Both the position numbers and the translations under genes were made by a program. Under the pieces are notes generated by a model. The model made no database searches, was not told the DNA's origin, and saw nothing but the letters and a program-made list of their open reading frames with translations. Below, piece by piece: positions 27,469 through 38,491 of a stretch of 64,000 nucleotides of DNA (its first letter is position 1; every line of letters starts with the position of its first letter). The DNA is from Nocardioides sp. (lineage in GTDB: Bacteria > Actinomycetota > Actinomycetes > Propionibacteriales > Nocardioidaceae), in NCBI RefSeq assembly GCF_030150155.1, contig NZ_JASLGR010000031.1, positions 1 to 64,000 on the forward strand, read 5' to 3'.

Positions 27469-29664
27469 ATGACGTCCGTCGATGCGCCACGCCTGCCCCA
27501 CGACACCGTCCGCGTGCCTCAGGCCCGCACGGCTGCCGGTCCCTCCACGCCTCCCCCGGCGCCTCCCAGCGAGCCCGCAGCGCAGCGCCAGCCCGGCACC
27601 CGGCGCAGCACCGTGGCCTGGCATCAGCGGATCACGATCGTGCAGAAGCTGTGGACGATGGTCGCCCTGACCCTGGTGGTGCTGGTGATCGTCTCGGTGG
27701 TGGCGACGATGAAGTCGGCCTCGGTCAGCACCCTGATCTCGCAGAACCGCAGCAGCGCCCAGGTCTCGAGCAAGCTCAACGCGGGCTACTCCGAGTGGCT
27801 GCTGGCCCGGACCTACACCAACCAGTACCTGATCGCGATCTACAACGAGATGCAGCCCGAGGCGGTCGTGCCGACCCCGAAGCCGTCGACGTTGGCCGCC
27901 GAGTCGGCGCAGCAGCACTACGCCACCGCCCTGGAGAAGTTCGACACCGCCCAGAAGCTCGACACCACCGGCATCGCCGCGGACTACCTGCGCAAGCTGA
28001 GCCGCCTGATCGGCACCCACGAGGACTACCTCACCGGGATGGTGAAGGCCGGGAAGAAGGGCGACCTTGGCACCGTCTCGACGCTGTCCAGCGAGTCCGG
28101 CGGTGCCGACGCCAGCGCGATCAACGCCACCTTCAACGAGGCCGACGACTTCGTCGACAAGGCCGTGGAGCGCCAGCTCAGCGACATCGACTCAGCGGTG
28201 AACTCGCTGCAGACCATCACCCTGGTGGTCGCGGCGGTCGGGTTCCTGCTGATGGCACTGGCCGGCTGGCTCACCGTCCGCAGCGTCTCCAAGCCGCTGC
28301 GCAAGGTGATCGTCTCGCTGCGAGCGATCGCCAGCGGTGACCGGAGCCAGCGCGTGCAGCACGACAACGCCGACGAGATCGGCGCGATCGCGACCGCGGT
28401 GGACCAGGTGATCGAGGCACTCGAGGCCGGTGACGTCGCCAGCCGCAACGCCGAGGCCGAGCGGGTCGCCCGGACCGAGGCCGAGAAGCGCTCGATCGAG
28501 GAGCGCGCCGAGCTGGAGCGGGCCGCCGCTGCCGCCGACGCCGAGCGGGAGCGTGCCGCTGCCGAGGCCGAGCGGGCCGCCACCGCCGCCGAGGCCCAGC
28601 GCGAGCGCGACCAGCTCGCTGCCGACGAGGCCGCTCGCCAGCGGGAGGCCGAGGCCGAGGCCGCTCGTCAGCGGGAGAAGGAGGAAGCCGCCGCGGCGAC
28701 CGCCGCCCGGGTGGAGATCCTGATGAACTACCTGGCCGACGTCGCTGCCGGCGACCTCACCCAGGAGCTGTCGGTGGGTCGCCTCGACGACGCCAACAGC
28801 TCGGCCGACAACGTCGCCCACATGGCCGACTCGATCCGGTCGCTGGTCTCCTCGCTGCGCACCAGCATGAGCCAGATCGGCCAGACCGCCGCCTCGGTGG
28901 CAGCCGCCGCCGAGGAGCTCACCGCCGTCAGTGCCGACATGGGTGGCTCCGCGGAGAACACCACCGCCCGGGTCGGCAACGTCTCGGCCGCGGCCGAGCA
29001 GGTCTCGGCCAACGTGCACACCGTGGCCTCGGCCACCGAGCAGATGAGCGCGAGCATCAGGGAGATCGCCCGGAGCGCGACCGACGCCGCCAACGTCGCC
29101 GCCCGCGCCGTCACTCAGGCACGTACGGCGACCGAGGCCGTCGAAGCACTGGGGACGTCGTCCAGCGAGATCGGGCACGCGGTCAAGGTGATCAGCACGA
29201 TCGCCTCCCAGACGAACCTGCTCGCCCTCAACGCCACCATCGAGGCGGCGCGTGCCGGGGAGGCCGGCAAGGGCTTCGCCGTGGTCGCCAACGAGGTCAA
29301 GGACCTGGCCGCCGAGACCGCCCGCGCCACCGACGACATCGCCCGCCGGGTGGAGGCGATCCAGCACGACAGCGCCGGGGCCGCCACCGCGATCACCGAG
29401 ATCGGCACCGTGATCAACGCGATCCACGAGACCCAGGGCACCATCGCCGCCGCGGTCGAGGAGCAGACCGCCACCACCAACGAGATCTCGCGCTCGGTCA
29501 CCGAGGCCGCCGCGGGCACGTCGGTGATCGCCGAGGACGCCGTCGGCGCCTCGACCGCTGCTGCGGTGACGCAGAACGGTGCGTCCGGCACGGCTCAGGC
29601 CGCCACCTCCCTGGCCGGTCTGGCGACCGAGCTCGACCTGCTGGTGCGCCGGTTCCGGTACTGA
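27469..29664 (+). CDS. Methyl-accepting chemotaxis protein
   Basis: A 731-residue chemoreceptor. Residues 1-55 are a Pro/Ala-rich cytoplasmic lead. TM1 is about 60-83, a helical ligand domain covers about 84-243, and TM2 about 245-268. A HAMP domain (RSVSKPLRKVIVSLRAI) follows, then a ~90-residue charged Ala/Glu/Arg coiled coil (about 322-410), a second HAMP-like segment (MNYLADVAAGDLTQELSV), and the signalling hairpin with SQTNLLALNATIEAARAGE and GFAVVANEVKDLA, the contact site for CheA/CheW. The end lacks a CheR-tether pentapeptide. It splits folP from folE. The ATG at 27469 fits a leaderless start. Confidence 0.93.
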   Translation: MTSVDAPRLPHDTVRVPQARTAAGPSTPPPAPPSEPAAQRQPGTRRSTVAWHQRITIVQKLWTMVALTLVVLVIVSVVATMKSASVSTLISQNRSSAQVSSKLNAGYSEWLLARTYTNQYLIAIYNEMQPEAVVPTPKPSTLAAESAQQHYATALEKFDTAQKLDTTGIAADYLRKLSRLIGTHEDYLTGMVKAGKKGDLGTVSTLSSESGGADASAINATFNEADDFVDKAVERQLSDIDSAVNSLQTITLVVAAVGFLLMALAGWLTVRSVSKPLRKVIVSLRAIASGDRSQRVQHDNADEIGAIATAVDQVIEALEAGDVASRNAEAERVARTEAEKRSIEERAELERAAAAADAERERAAAEAERAATAAEAQRERDQLAADEAARQREAEAEAARQREKEEAAAATAARVEILMNYLADVAAGDLTQELSVGRLDDANSSADNVAHMADSIRSLVSSLRTSMSQIGQTAASVAAAAEELTAVSADMGGSAENTTARVGNVSAAAEQVSANVHTVASATEQMSASIREIARSATDAANVAARAVTQARTATEAVEALGTSSSEIGHAVKVISTIASQTNLLALNATIEAARAGEAGKGFAVVANEVKDLAAETARATDDIARRVEAIQHDSAGAATAITEIGTVINAIHETQGTIAAAVEEQTATTNEISRSVTEAAAGTSVIAEDAVGASTAAAVTQNGASGTAQAATSLAGLATELDLLVRRFRY

Positions 29665-29693
29665 CCCCGAGCCCGGCGGTGAGCCGGGAACGC

Positions 29694-29727
29694 CACAGGG
29701 GCGGCCCCGTTCGGGGCCGCCCCTGTG
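29694..29727. terminator. Terminator between chemoreceptor and folE
   Basis: CACAGGGGCGGCCCC (29694-29708) and GGGGCCGCCCCTGTG (29713-29727) form a perfect 15-bp stem with a GTTC loop. It lies 29 bases past the chemoreceptor stop and 75 bases past folE on the other strand. Confidence 0.88.
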
Positions 29728-29802
29728 TGCTTCCCGGACTCGGTGGTGCAGCCGGGGCCCGCGTCAGCGGTGGGTGTCAGCAGTCGACGTCAGCGGTCGA
29801 CG

Positions 29803-30408
29803 TCAGCGGTTGATCAGCGCGAAGGCCTCGGCACGCGTGGTTGCGTTCGAGCGCATCGTGCCGCGCACCGCGGAGGTGATCGTCCTGGCGCCGGCCTTCT
29901 TCACCCCGCGCATGGTCATGCACAGGTGCTCGGCCTCCATCACGACGATGACGCCCTGCGGCTTGAGGATCTCCATCAGGGAGTCGGCGACCTGGCTGGT
30001 GAGCCGCTCCTGGACCTGCGGCCGCTTGGCGTAGACGTCGACCAGGCGGGCCAGCTTGGACAGCCCGGTGATCTTGCCCTCCGCCTCGGGGATGTAACCG
30101 ACGTGGGCCACTCCCGTGAACGGCACCAGGTGGTGCTCGCACATCGACCAGAACTCGATGTCGCGCACCAGCACGAGCTCGTCGTGGCCGATGTCGAAAG
30201 TGGTGGTGAGGACGTCCTCGGCGCTCTGGCGCAGCCCCTGCGTCACCTCGGCGTAGGCCCGGGCGACGCGAGCGGGGGTGTCGAGCAGACCCTCACGGTC
30301 CGGGTCCTCCCCCATCGCGTAGAGCAGCTCACGGATCGCCGCCTCGGCGCGGGCGTGGTCGAACGGCGGGTGGACCGCGGTCGGGTCCAGGGAGATCGGG
30401 TCGGTCAC
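29803..30408 (-). CDS. folE: GTP cyclohydrolase I
   Basis: A 201-residue enzyme making dihydroneopterin triphosphate, the first step of folate synthesis. Motifs are GLLDTPARVARAYAE, the zinc/GTP site EFWSMCEHHLVPFTGVAHVGY (quoted MCEHHLVPF), ITGLSKLARLVD, QERLTSQVAD and the conserved C-terminal MRGVKK. The start is GTG at 30408, 4 bases after the ftsH stop. Close coupling with ftsH is as in Mycobacterium. Confidence 0.95.
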   Translation of the reverse strand: MTDPISLDPTAVHPPFDHARAEAAIRELLYAMGEDPDREGLLDTPARVARAYAEVTQGLRQSAEDVLTTTFDIGHDELVLVRDIEFWSMCEHHLVPFTGVAHVGYIPEAEGKITGLSKLARLVDVYAKRPQVQERLTSQVADSLMEILKPQGVIVVMEAEHLCMTMRGVKKAGARTITSAVRGTMRSNATTRAEAFALINR

Positions 30409-30412
30409 GCGA

Positions 30413-32449
<2,037 letters not shown>

Positions 32450-32542
32450 AGGCTTCTCTTCAATTCATGCGGTCATGCAGACGGCGGATGTCCGGCCGGT
32501 CACCCTCAACAGGCAAAACGTACCGGCGTACTCAATTGTCCC

Positions 32543-33094
32543 CTAGGAGTACACGTGGGGGGCGAGTGTTCCGATGTCTCGCAGGTTCCGGTACTGCTCG
32601 CGGTAGTCGAGGCCGTAGCCGACGACGAACTCGTTGGGGATGTCCCAGCCGACGTACTTCGGCTCGATCGGCATCTGCAGAGCCTCAGGCTTGCGCAGCA
32701 GGGTGGCGATCTCGACGCTGGCCGGGCCACGGCTGGAGAGGTTGGCGACCAGCCAGCTCAGGGTCAGGCCGGTGTCGATGATCTCGTCGACGATCAGCAC
32801 GTGGCGACCGTGCAGGTCGGAGTCGAGGTCCTTGAGGATCCGGACCACGCCCGACGACGTGGTGCCTGAGCCGTAGGACGAGACCGCCATCCAGTCGATC
32901 TCGACGTGGCGGTTCATCGCCCGGGTCAGGTCGGCGATCACCATGATGGCGCCGCGCAGGACGCCGACGACGAGCAGATCCTCGCCCTCGTAGTCGGCCT
33001 CGATCTGCTTGGCCATCTCAGCGAGCCTGCCCTGGATCTGCTCCTCGGTGAAGAGAATGTTGATCAGGTCGTCTTGCACGGTCTCCGCATCCAC
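32543..33094 (-). CDS. hpt: Hypoxanthine phosphoribosyltransferase
   Basis: A 183-residue purine-salvage enzyme. The PRPP loop is VLIVDEIIDTGLTLSWL, with the N-terminal LLVVGVLRGAIMVIADL and the flexible loop SSYGSGTTSSG. The frame runs open far upstream, but homology starts at VDAETVQDDL, so GTG at 33094 is chosen; its ribosome site is weak. tilS is the usual neighbour; here an aldehyde dehydrogenase lies between. Confidence 0.94.
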   Translation of the reverse strand: MDAETVQDDLINILFTEEQIQGRLAEMAKQIEADYEGEDLLVVGVLRGAIMVIADLTRAMNRHVEIDWMAVSSYGSGTTSSGVVRILKDLDSDLHGRHVLIVDEIIDTGLTLSWLVANLSSRGPASVEIATLLRKPEALQMPIEPKYVGWDIPNEFVVGYGLDYREQYRNLRDIGTLAPHVYS

Positions 33095-33120
33095 GAAGGA
33101 GAGCCTATCCGCCCGGTGGT

Positions 33121-34848
33121 TCAACCTCGGAACGCAGAGGCCACGATGCCCGGGATGCGGACCCAGCTCGGCTTGCCGACGAAGCGGGTCATCCGCTGCG
33201 CCGTCGTGGCTGCGGTCCGGGCGGTGACGAACCACGGCGCCTTCGGCGAGAGCGAGAGCTCGCCGTGCAGCACCGAGCGTGGGAAGGGCCGGAACGGACC
33301 GGTGACGATGGTCCGCTCGGTCCGCGGGAGCAGGTAGCTGTTGTGCACCACGCCGATCCCCGAGCCCGCCGCGTCCAGGGTGTTGCCGGGGAAGGCGCCC
33401 CAGGGCGCACCGCGCAGCAGGAAGCCCATCGCGCTCCAGGCGTTGATCGCGATGGTGCCGTAGCGCAGGTCGGCCAGGATCGCGTCGAACGCGCCACCCA
33501 TCGCCGTGCGGTCGGCCGGGGCCACGATGATCGAGCCGCCGAGGGTGCCGTCGAGGCGCTCGTTGGCGAAGGCGACGGCGTTGGCGAAGAAGACCGCTCC
33601 GGTGCCCGGCAACGAGGTGTGGCCCAGCACGGAGGTGAAGTACTCGGTGCTGAACAGGTCTTGAGAGGTGGTCTCGTCGACCTGGATCAGGAGCCTGTTG
33701 TCGGTGTGCCACTCCGCCCCGGGATAGCTCTGCGTGGCCAGGGCGAGCTTGGCGTCGCTGCCCGGATACCAGGGCCCGCGGGCCGGCAGGGTGTCGAGCA
33801 CCTCACGGATCGCCGCCAGGAACGCATCACGCTGCGGCCAGTCGGCGCTCAGCACCAGGGTCTGCCCGGCGATGCAGTTGTGCCCGGAGTTGTGCAGCCG
33901 CTGGGTGACGACGTGCTCGGCCTGGTAGCGCAGATCGGCCTCGGACCACTCACCGGGGATCACGATGATCGGGCTAACCCCGCCGAGCTCGGAGGTGATC
34001 GCCTTGGTCAGCTTCGGCTCCCCCGCCGCACGGCGACGCTCGGCCTCCTCGCCGACGCCCCACACGATCGCGTCGTGGGTGATCGCACTGCCGGTGATGT
34101 GGACGTGGTCGATCCCGTCGTGACCGGTGAGGTAGCCACCGACCGCCGCGGCACCGTTGACGATCCGCAGCAGGTCGGCCTCGATCAGGGGCGCCAGCGC
34201 GGCCTCGTAGACCGGCTTGAGGCTGGCGAACGTCGGGTTGAGCTTGAGCACGCTGGCACGGTTGAACGCGACCAGCTCGTAGAGCACGTCCAGCGGCCCG
34301 ATCCCCGACACGTTGCCGGCACCGAGCACGACCCCGACGCCGCCGTTGACGCCGGTGTCGCGGGCGCCGAGCCCTGCCTCACGCTCGGCCTGGTCCAGAC
34401 CGACGCCGGGCTCCAGCCAGACCTCGGCACTGAACCCGCTGAGCAGGACCTGCTCGTACGCCGTCGTCGGCAGCACCGACACCGTGGCCCTGCCACCCGG
34501 CGCGGTCCCGGTGCGCAGCCCCTCGATCGGGGAGCGCCCCGCCGCGAGCCGCTCCAGGCTCTGCGCGACACCGCCGAATCCGTCCATCGTCACGTACGGA
34601 CCGCTGAACCACTCCTCGCCGGCCAGGGCCGACGGGGTGTGCTTGGCCGCCACCGCCGCATCGGTCCAGGCCTGGTCCTGGGCGGCGACGCTGTCGTGCA
34701 CCTGCGCCATCAGCCGGGCTCGGCGGGCCAGTGGCATCGCCGCCCAGCGCTCGATGCCGGCAGCCAGCGCCGCGACATCGGCGTCGAGGGCCGCCCGGAC
34801 CTCGTCGTTCAGCTCGAGCGGTACGGCGGTCGCGGGGTCGATCGACAT
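33121..34848 (-). CDS. Aldehyde dehydrogenase family protein
   Basis: A 575-residue NAD(P)-dependent aldehyde dehydrogenase. The cofactor fold shows VVLGAGNVSGIGPLDVLYE and HITGSAITHDA; the general base lies in ITSELGGVSPIIV and the nucleophile in HNSGHNCIAGQTLV (Cys). The C-terminal oligomerisation region follows. It is longer than typical ALDHs (about 500) because of extensions at both ends, as in some actinobacterial ALDHs of unknown substrate. It is inserted between hpt and tilS, 26 bases before hpt, so it may be cotranscribed with them. Confidence 0.88.
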   Translation of the reverse strand: MSIDPATAVPLELNDEVRAALDADVAALAAGIERWAAMPLARRARLMAQVHDSVAAQDQAWTDAAVAAKHTPSALAGEEWFSGPYVTMDGFGGVAQSLERLAAGRSPIEGLRTGTAPGGRATVSVLPTTAYEQVLLSGFSAEVWLEPGVGLDQAEREAGLGARDTGVNGGVGVVLGAGNVSGIGPLDVLYELVAFNRASVLKLNPTFASLKPVYEAALAPLIEADLLRIVNGAAAVGGYLTGHDGIDHVHITGSAITHDAIVWGVGEEAERRRAAGEPKLTKAITSELGGVSPIIVIPGEWSEADLRYQAEHVVTQRLHNSGHNCIAGQTLVLSADWPQRDAFLAAIREVLDTLPARGPWYPGSDAKLALATQSYPGAEWHTDNRLLIQVDETTSQDLFSTEYFTSVLGHTSLPGTGAVFFANAVAFANERLDGTLGGSIIVAPADRTAMGGAFDAILADLRYGTIAINAWSAMGFLLRGAPWGAFPGNTLDAAGSGIGVVHNSYLLPRTERTIVTGPFRPFPRSVLHGELSLSPKAPWFVTARTAATTAQRMTRFVGKPSWVRIPGIVASAFRG

Positions 34849-34895
34849 GAGGGGTGCCTCCTGGAGCAGCCGGCGTGATGCACGTCACCACCACC

Positions 34896-35891
34896 CTAGC
34901 CGCCGGCCGGCGCCCCGGAACTGGTCGATGACACAAAGGTGATCCGCCCCTCGGTGCGGATCGCACGAAGCAGACCGGGCAGGTCGATCCACCTCTGCCC
35001 GTGCCAGTCGGTGACCAGGGCGTCGAGCCCGAGGATGTGCTCGAAGGTGAGCTCGGCGGGGATCGCCCCGGCGGCCAGCGCCCCGTGGCGGAGCAGTCGG
35101 GTACGGATCGCGGTCGGGTACCCGGCCAGCACGTCGGCGGCCAGCGTCCCGCCCAGGGAGCGCCACTCGTTCTCGGCGATGTCGTCGAGCAGCTCGGTGT
35201 CGCTGCGCAGCTGGTCGGCGGTGCGGGCCAGGGTCGCAGCGATCCCCGGGCCGAGCTGCTCCTCCAGCACCGGCAGCACGGTGCGCCGCACCCGGACCCG
35301 GGCGTAGCCGGGGTCGTCGTTGTGCGGATCGTGCCAGGTCTCGATCCCCTCGACCTGGCAGGCGGTGACGGTGTCGTCCCGGCCGACGTCGAGCAGCGGA
35401 CGCCGGTAGCGCCCGAACGCGCGCCGCATCCCGGCCAGGCTGCGCCCGCCTGACCCGCGAGCCAGACCGAGCAGCACCGTCTCGGCCTGGTCGTCGCGGG
35501 TGTGGCCGAGCAGCACGAGTCGGGCGCCGACGTGGTCGGCGTACTGGTCGAGGGCGGCGTACCGCGCCTGACGGGCGGACCCCTCGGGACCGGCGCGATC
35601 GGGGTCGTCGACGCTCACCGAGATGGTGACGGTCTCGTCGATGCCCAGCGCCGCGAGCCGCCCGGCGGTCTGCTCGGCGACCACGTCGCTGTCGACCTGG
35701 AGGCCGTGGTCGACGGTCGCACCGATCACCCGCAGGGCCAGCTTGTGGCCCTCCACGATCGTCGCGGCGGCCAGCGCCATCGAGTCGGGGCCGCCGCTGA
35801 CGCCGACCACGACGGTGTCACCCGGGGCGCACTCGGCCAACGCCTTCCTGACACCTCGGCGGACGGCAGCGATCGAGGGGTGCAGCGCCAT
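34896..35891 (-). CDS. tilS: tRNA(Ile)-lysidine synthase
   Basis: A 331-residue PP-loop ATPase that puts lysine on C34 of tRNA-Ile(CAT), essential for reading AUA. The PP-loop is VSGGPDSMAL (residues 31-40), followed by GATVDHGLQVDSDVVAE, EGSARQARYAAL and LLGHTRDDQAETVLL. The length matches short actinobacterial forms lacking the extra C-terminal domain. It follows the zinc-protease gene by 12 bases. Confidence 0.95.
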   Translation of the reverse strand: MALHPSIAAVRRGVRKALAECAPGDTVVVGVSGGPDSMALAAATIVEGHKLALRVIGATVDHGLQVDSDVVAEQTAGRLAALGIDETVTISVSVDDPDRAGPEGSARQARYAALDQYADHVGARLVLLGHTRDDQAETVLLGLARGSGGRSLAGMRRAFGRYRRPLLDVGRDDTVTACQVEGIETWHDPHNDDPGYARVRVRRTVLPVLEEQLGPGIAATLARTADQLRSDTELLDDIAENEWRSLGGTLAADVLAGYPTAIRTRLLRHGALAAGAIPAELTFEHILGLDALVTDWHGQRWIDLPGLLRAIRTEGRITFVSSTSSGAPAGG

Positions 35892-35903
35892 GGCAGGAGT
35901 CTG

Positions 35904-36941
35904 TCAGGGACGGACGCGGGCGATCCAGGCGCCGGGGTCGTGGATCTCGCTGCGCAGCGGCAGCGTCTCGGGACTGGTCCACACCGTGTTGAACCGCTCC
36001 ATACCGACCGCGTCGACGACGTGCCGGACGAAGACCGCTCCGTCGCGGTACTGCGCCATCTTCGCGTCGATGCCGAGCAGTCGGCGCAGCAGCCGGTCCA
36101 GGGTGCCGACGCCCTTGCGGCGCTCGCCGAACTTCGCCCTGATCGTCTCCACCGACGGGATCACGCTCGGGCCGACACCGTCCATCACCACGTCGGCGTG
36201 GCCCTCCAGCAGCGACATCACCGCGGTCACCCGGTCGATCACCTCGCGCTGCTCGGGGGAGCTGACCAGGTCGGCGAGGCTGCCGGTGGCGCCCTCGCCC
36301 TTGACCAGCTCGCCGACCTTCGCGGCCAGGTCGTCGAAGAGCGACCCGGTGTCGGTCATCTCGGCGATCGCGGAGACCTGCTCCATCAGGTGGTCACGCA
36401 GCCACGGGTTGGCGGTGAACTGCACCCGGTGGGTCTCCTCGTGCAGGCAGACCCAGAGCCGGAAGTCGGTCGGGTCGACGTCGAGCTCGCGCTCGATGTG
36501 GACCACGTTGGGGGCGATCAGCAGCAGCCGGCCGTGCGGCGCGGTGAACGGGTCGAACTGGCCCAGCACCTTGGAGCTGAGGAAGCCGAGCAGCCCGCCG
36601 ACCTCCGCCCCGGCGATCTTGCGGGTCGCCGCACCGGCGACGGCACCGGCGGCCCGCTTGGCGGTGAGCCGGTCCGCGACCGGTGCGAGCAGGGTGGCGA
36701 AGCCGTCGGCGTTGGCCTGCACCCAGCCGCCGCGATCGACGACCAGCACCGGCGCGGTGTTCTCCGGTGCCACCAGGCCGGTGAACTCGCGGACCAGACC
36801 GGTCGAGCGGGCGGCGTCGGCACGCAGCTCGGCCACGGCCGCGGCCGCCTCGGCGCGGGTGACGACGGGTCCGTCGCTGGCGAGCTTGCGCCCGACCCGG
36901 ACCGCGAACTTCCAATCGACCAGGTCGTGGACGGCGCTCAT
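35904..36941 (-). CDS. DUF2342 zinc-metalloprotease-like protein
   Basis: A 345-residue protein of the actinobacterial DUF2342 family, sometimes labelled F420-biosynthesis associated without proof. The zinc motif is HEETH (WVCLHEETHRVQF), and a downstream Glu (LLEGHADVVMDGVG) supplies the likely third ligand, as in gluzincins. There is no signal peptide, so it should be cytoplasmic. The ATG at 36941 overlaps the dacB stop (ATGA). The dacB-DUF2342-tilS-hpt order is shared with Mycobacterium. Confidence 0.85.
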   Translation of the reverse strand: MSAVHDLVDWKFAVRVGRKLASDGPVVTRAEAAAAVAELRADAARSTGLVREFTGLVAPENTAPVLVVDRGGWVQANADGFATLLAPVADRLTAKRAAGAVAGAATRKIAGAEVGGLLGFLSSKVLGQFDPFTAPHGRLLLIAPNVVHIERELDVDPTDFRLWVCLHEETHRVQFTANPWLRDHLMEQVSAIAEMTDTGSLFDDLAAKVGELVKGEGATGSLADLVSSPEQREVIDRVTAVMSLLEGHADVVMDGVGPSVIPSVETIRAKFGERRKGVGTLDRLLRRLLGIDAKMAQYRDGAVFVRHVVDAVGMERFNTVWTSPETLPLRSEIHDPGAWIARVRP

Positions 36942-38440
36942 GGAGCGACCGTAGCCGAGGGCTGGTCGGAGGTGAGGGTGCTCGGCGACGTGCTGGTGCT
37001 CGGGATTGCCGGGGTTGCCGGGGTGGTGGGGGTGCTGGGGGTCGCGGGCGCCGGCGTGGAGCAGTGGCACGTCGCCAGCGCCGCCGCAGCGTCGTCGAGC
37101 GCGCTGCGCGCCGCGAGCGTCTTGGTCACCGGCACCTCGTCGGCCATCACGACATAGACCATCGGGGTGCCGTCGGCGTCGGCGATGAACCCGGCCAACG
37201 CACTCACCCCGGTCAGCGTCCCCGTCTTCGCCCGTACGACGCCCAGGCCCGCTGTCCCCGAGGCGTCGGTGAACCGCTCCAGCAGGGACCCCGAGAATCC
37301 GGCGACCGGCAGCCCGTAGCCCAGCGACTGCAGGTCCGGGTCGGTCGCCGCGGCGCGGAGCACCCCGGTCAGGGCCGCCGGGGTGATCAGGTCCTTGCGG
37401 GAGAGCCCGGAGCCGTCGTACAGCCGGACGCCGTCGAGCGGGACACCCAGGTCGGTCAGCGCTGCCGTGGTGGCCTTGACCCCGCCGGCGAAGGAGCCGT
37501 CGCCGGCCTTGGCCCCGATCAGGTGCGCCATCGTCTCCGCGGCGTCGTTGTCGCTGGTCTCCAGGGTGTGCTGGACGATGTCGCGCAGCGGGGCGCTGGT
37601 GACCCGGGCGATCTCGGTGTCGGTCCCTGCGGTGCTGACGGCGGCCTTGCGGATCCGGTGAGCGACGGTGATGCCCTCGGCGCGGAGCACGGCCGCGACC
37701 TTCCGGGCAGCAGTGGTGGCCGGAGTCAGGTCGCGGCCGTCGTCGAGCTGACCCTCGTCCAGACGCAGCGCGCTCATCGGGGACACGACGTCGTCGGGCA
37801 CGTAGTTGGCCGGCCAGCTCGGGCTGGTCGTCGGTCCGGTGAAGAGCGAGTCGTCGTAGGACAGGCGCACCCGGGTGACCCCGCTGGCCTTGAGGGCAGC
37901 GGCGGCGGTGCGGGCCAGGGTGGTGACGTCGGCGCGGGGCAGCAGCTCGGACTTCACCGGCTTCAAGGCCAGCAGCGGGTCGCCGCCGCCGACCAGGACG
38001 AGCTGCCCCGCCGCCGGAGAGACCACCGTGGTAGCGAACGTCGCCTCCGGGCCGAGCACGTGCAGGGCGGCGGCAGCGGTGAGCAGCTTCGTGGTCGAGG
38101 CCGGGGTGGCCGACCCGGTGCCGAACGAGGCCAGGGTGGCGCCGGAGATCGAGGAGACCTCGCCGACCACGTGGTCACCGAGGTCGGCGGCCTTCAGGTG
38201 GCCCTTGAGTGCGGCCCGCACCTTCGCAGCGTCCAGGGTCGACGTACTCGCGGCGACGGCGCTCGGCGACGGGACGGCGACGTTCCACGGTTCCGCGGCG
38301 CTGTCAGCGCCTGCGGCCGGGTCGGAGTCGAGCCAGCGATCGAACCAGCCACGGTCGTAGCCGACCACCCCGACGGCTGCCACCACCGCCAGCACCAGCA
38401 GCGACGCCACCCAGCGAAAGACCTTTCGCGACCTACCCAC
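36938..38440 (-). CDS. dacB: D-alanyl-D-alanine carboxypeptidase/endopeptidase (PBP4 type)
   Basis: A 500-residue penicillin-binding protein trimming peptidoglycan outside the membrane. An N-terminal membrane anchor (about residues 9-28) precedes the catalytic domain: SxxK is PASTTK (Ser115, Lys118), SxN is ETSDNDAAE, and KTG is VRAKTGTL near 415. The Ser/Thr/Pro-rich tail of about 35 residues is low complexity (TPSTPTTPATPAIPSTST). The start is GTG at 38440. It is divergent from ppa with 51 bases between. Confidence 0.92.
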   Translation of the reverse strand: MGRSRKVFRWVASLLVLAVVAAVGVVGYDRGWFDRWLDSDPAAGADSAAEPWNVAVPSPSAVAASTSTLDAAKVRAALKGHLKAADLGDHVVGEVSSISGATLASFGTGSATPASTTKLLTAAAALHVLGPEATFATTVVSPAAGQLVLVGGGDPLLALKPVKSELLPRADVTTLARTAAAALKASGVTRVRLSYDDSLFTGPTTSPSWPANYVPDDVVSPMSALRLDEGQLDDGRDLTPATTAARKVAAVLRAEGITVAHRIRKAAVSTAGTDTEIARVTSAPLRDIVQHTLETSDNDAAETMAHLIGAKAGDGSFAGGVKATTAALTDLGVPLDGVRLYDGSGLSRKDLITPAALTGVLRAAATDPDLQSLGYGLPVAGFSGSLLERFTDASGTAGLGVVRAKTGTLTGVSALAGFIADADGTPMVYVVMADEVPVTKTLAARSALDDAAAALATCHCSTPAPATPSTPTTPATPAIPSTSTSPSTLTSDQPSATVAP

Positions 38441-38491
38441 TCGTCGAACCCTCAAATCGCATCCGTGACCCTCGTCGGGGAGACTACCGGT

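Noticed and set aside
29770..29815. Repeats of GTCGACGTCAGCG at the folE 3' end as an attachment or regulatory site
   Set aside because: Only two exact copies and a partial third over the stop codon; too short and degenerate to call.
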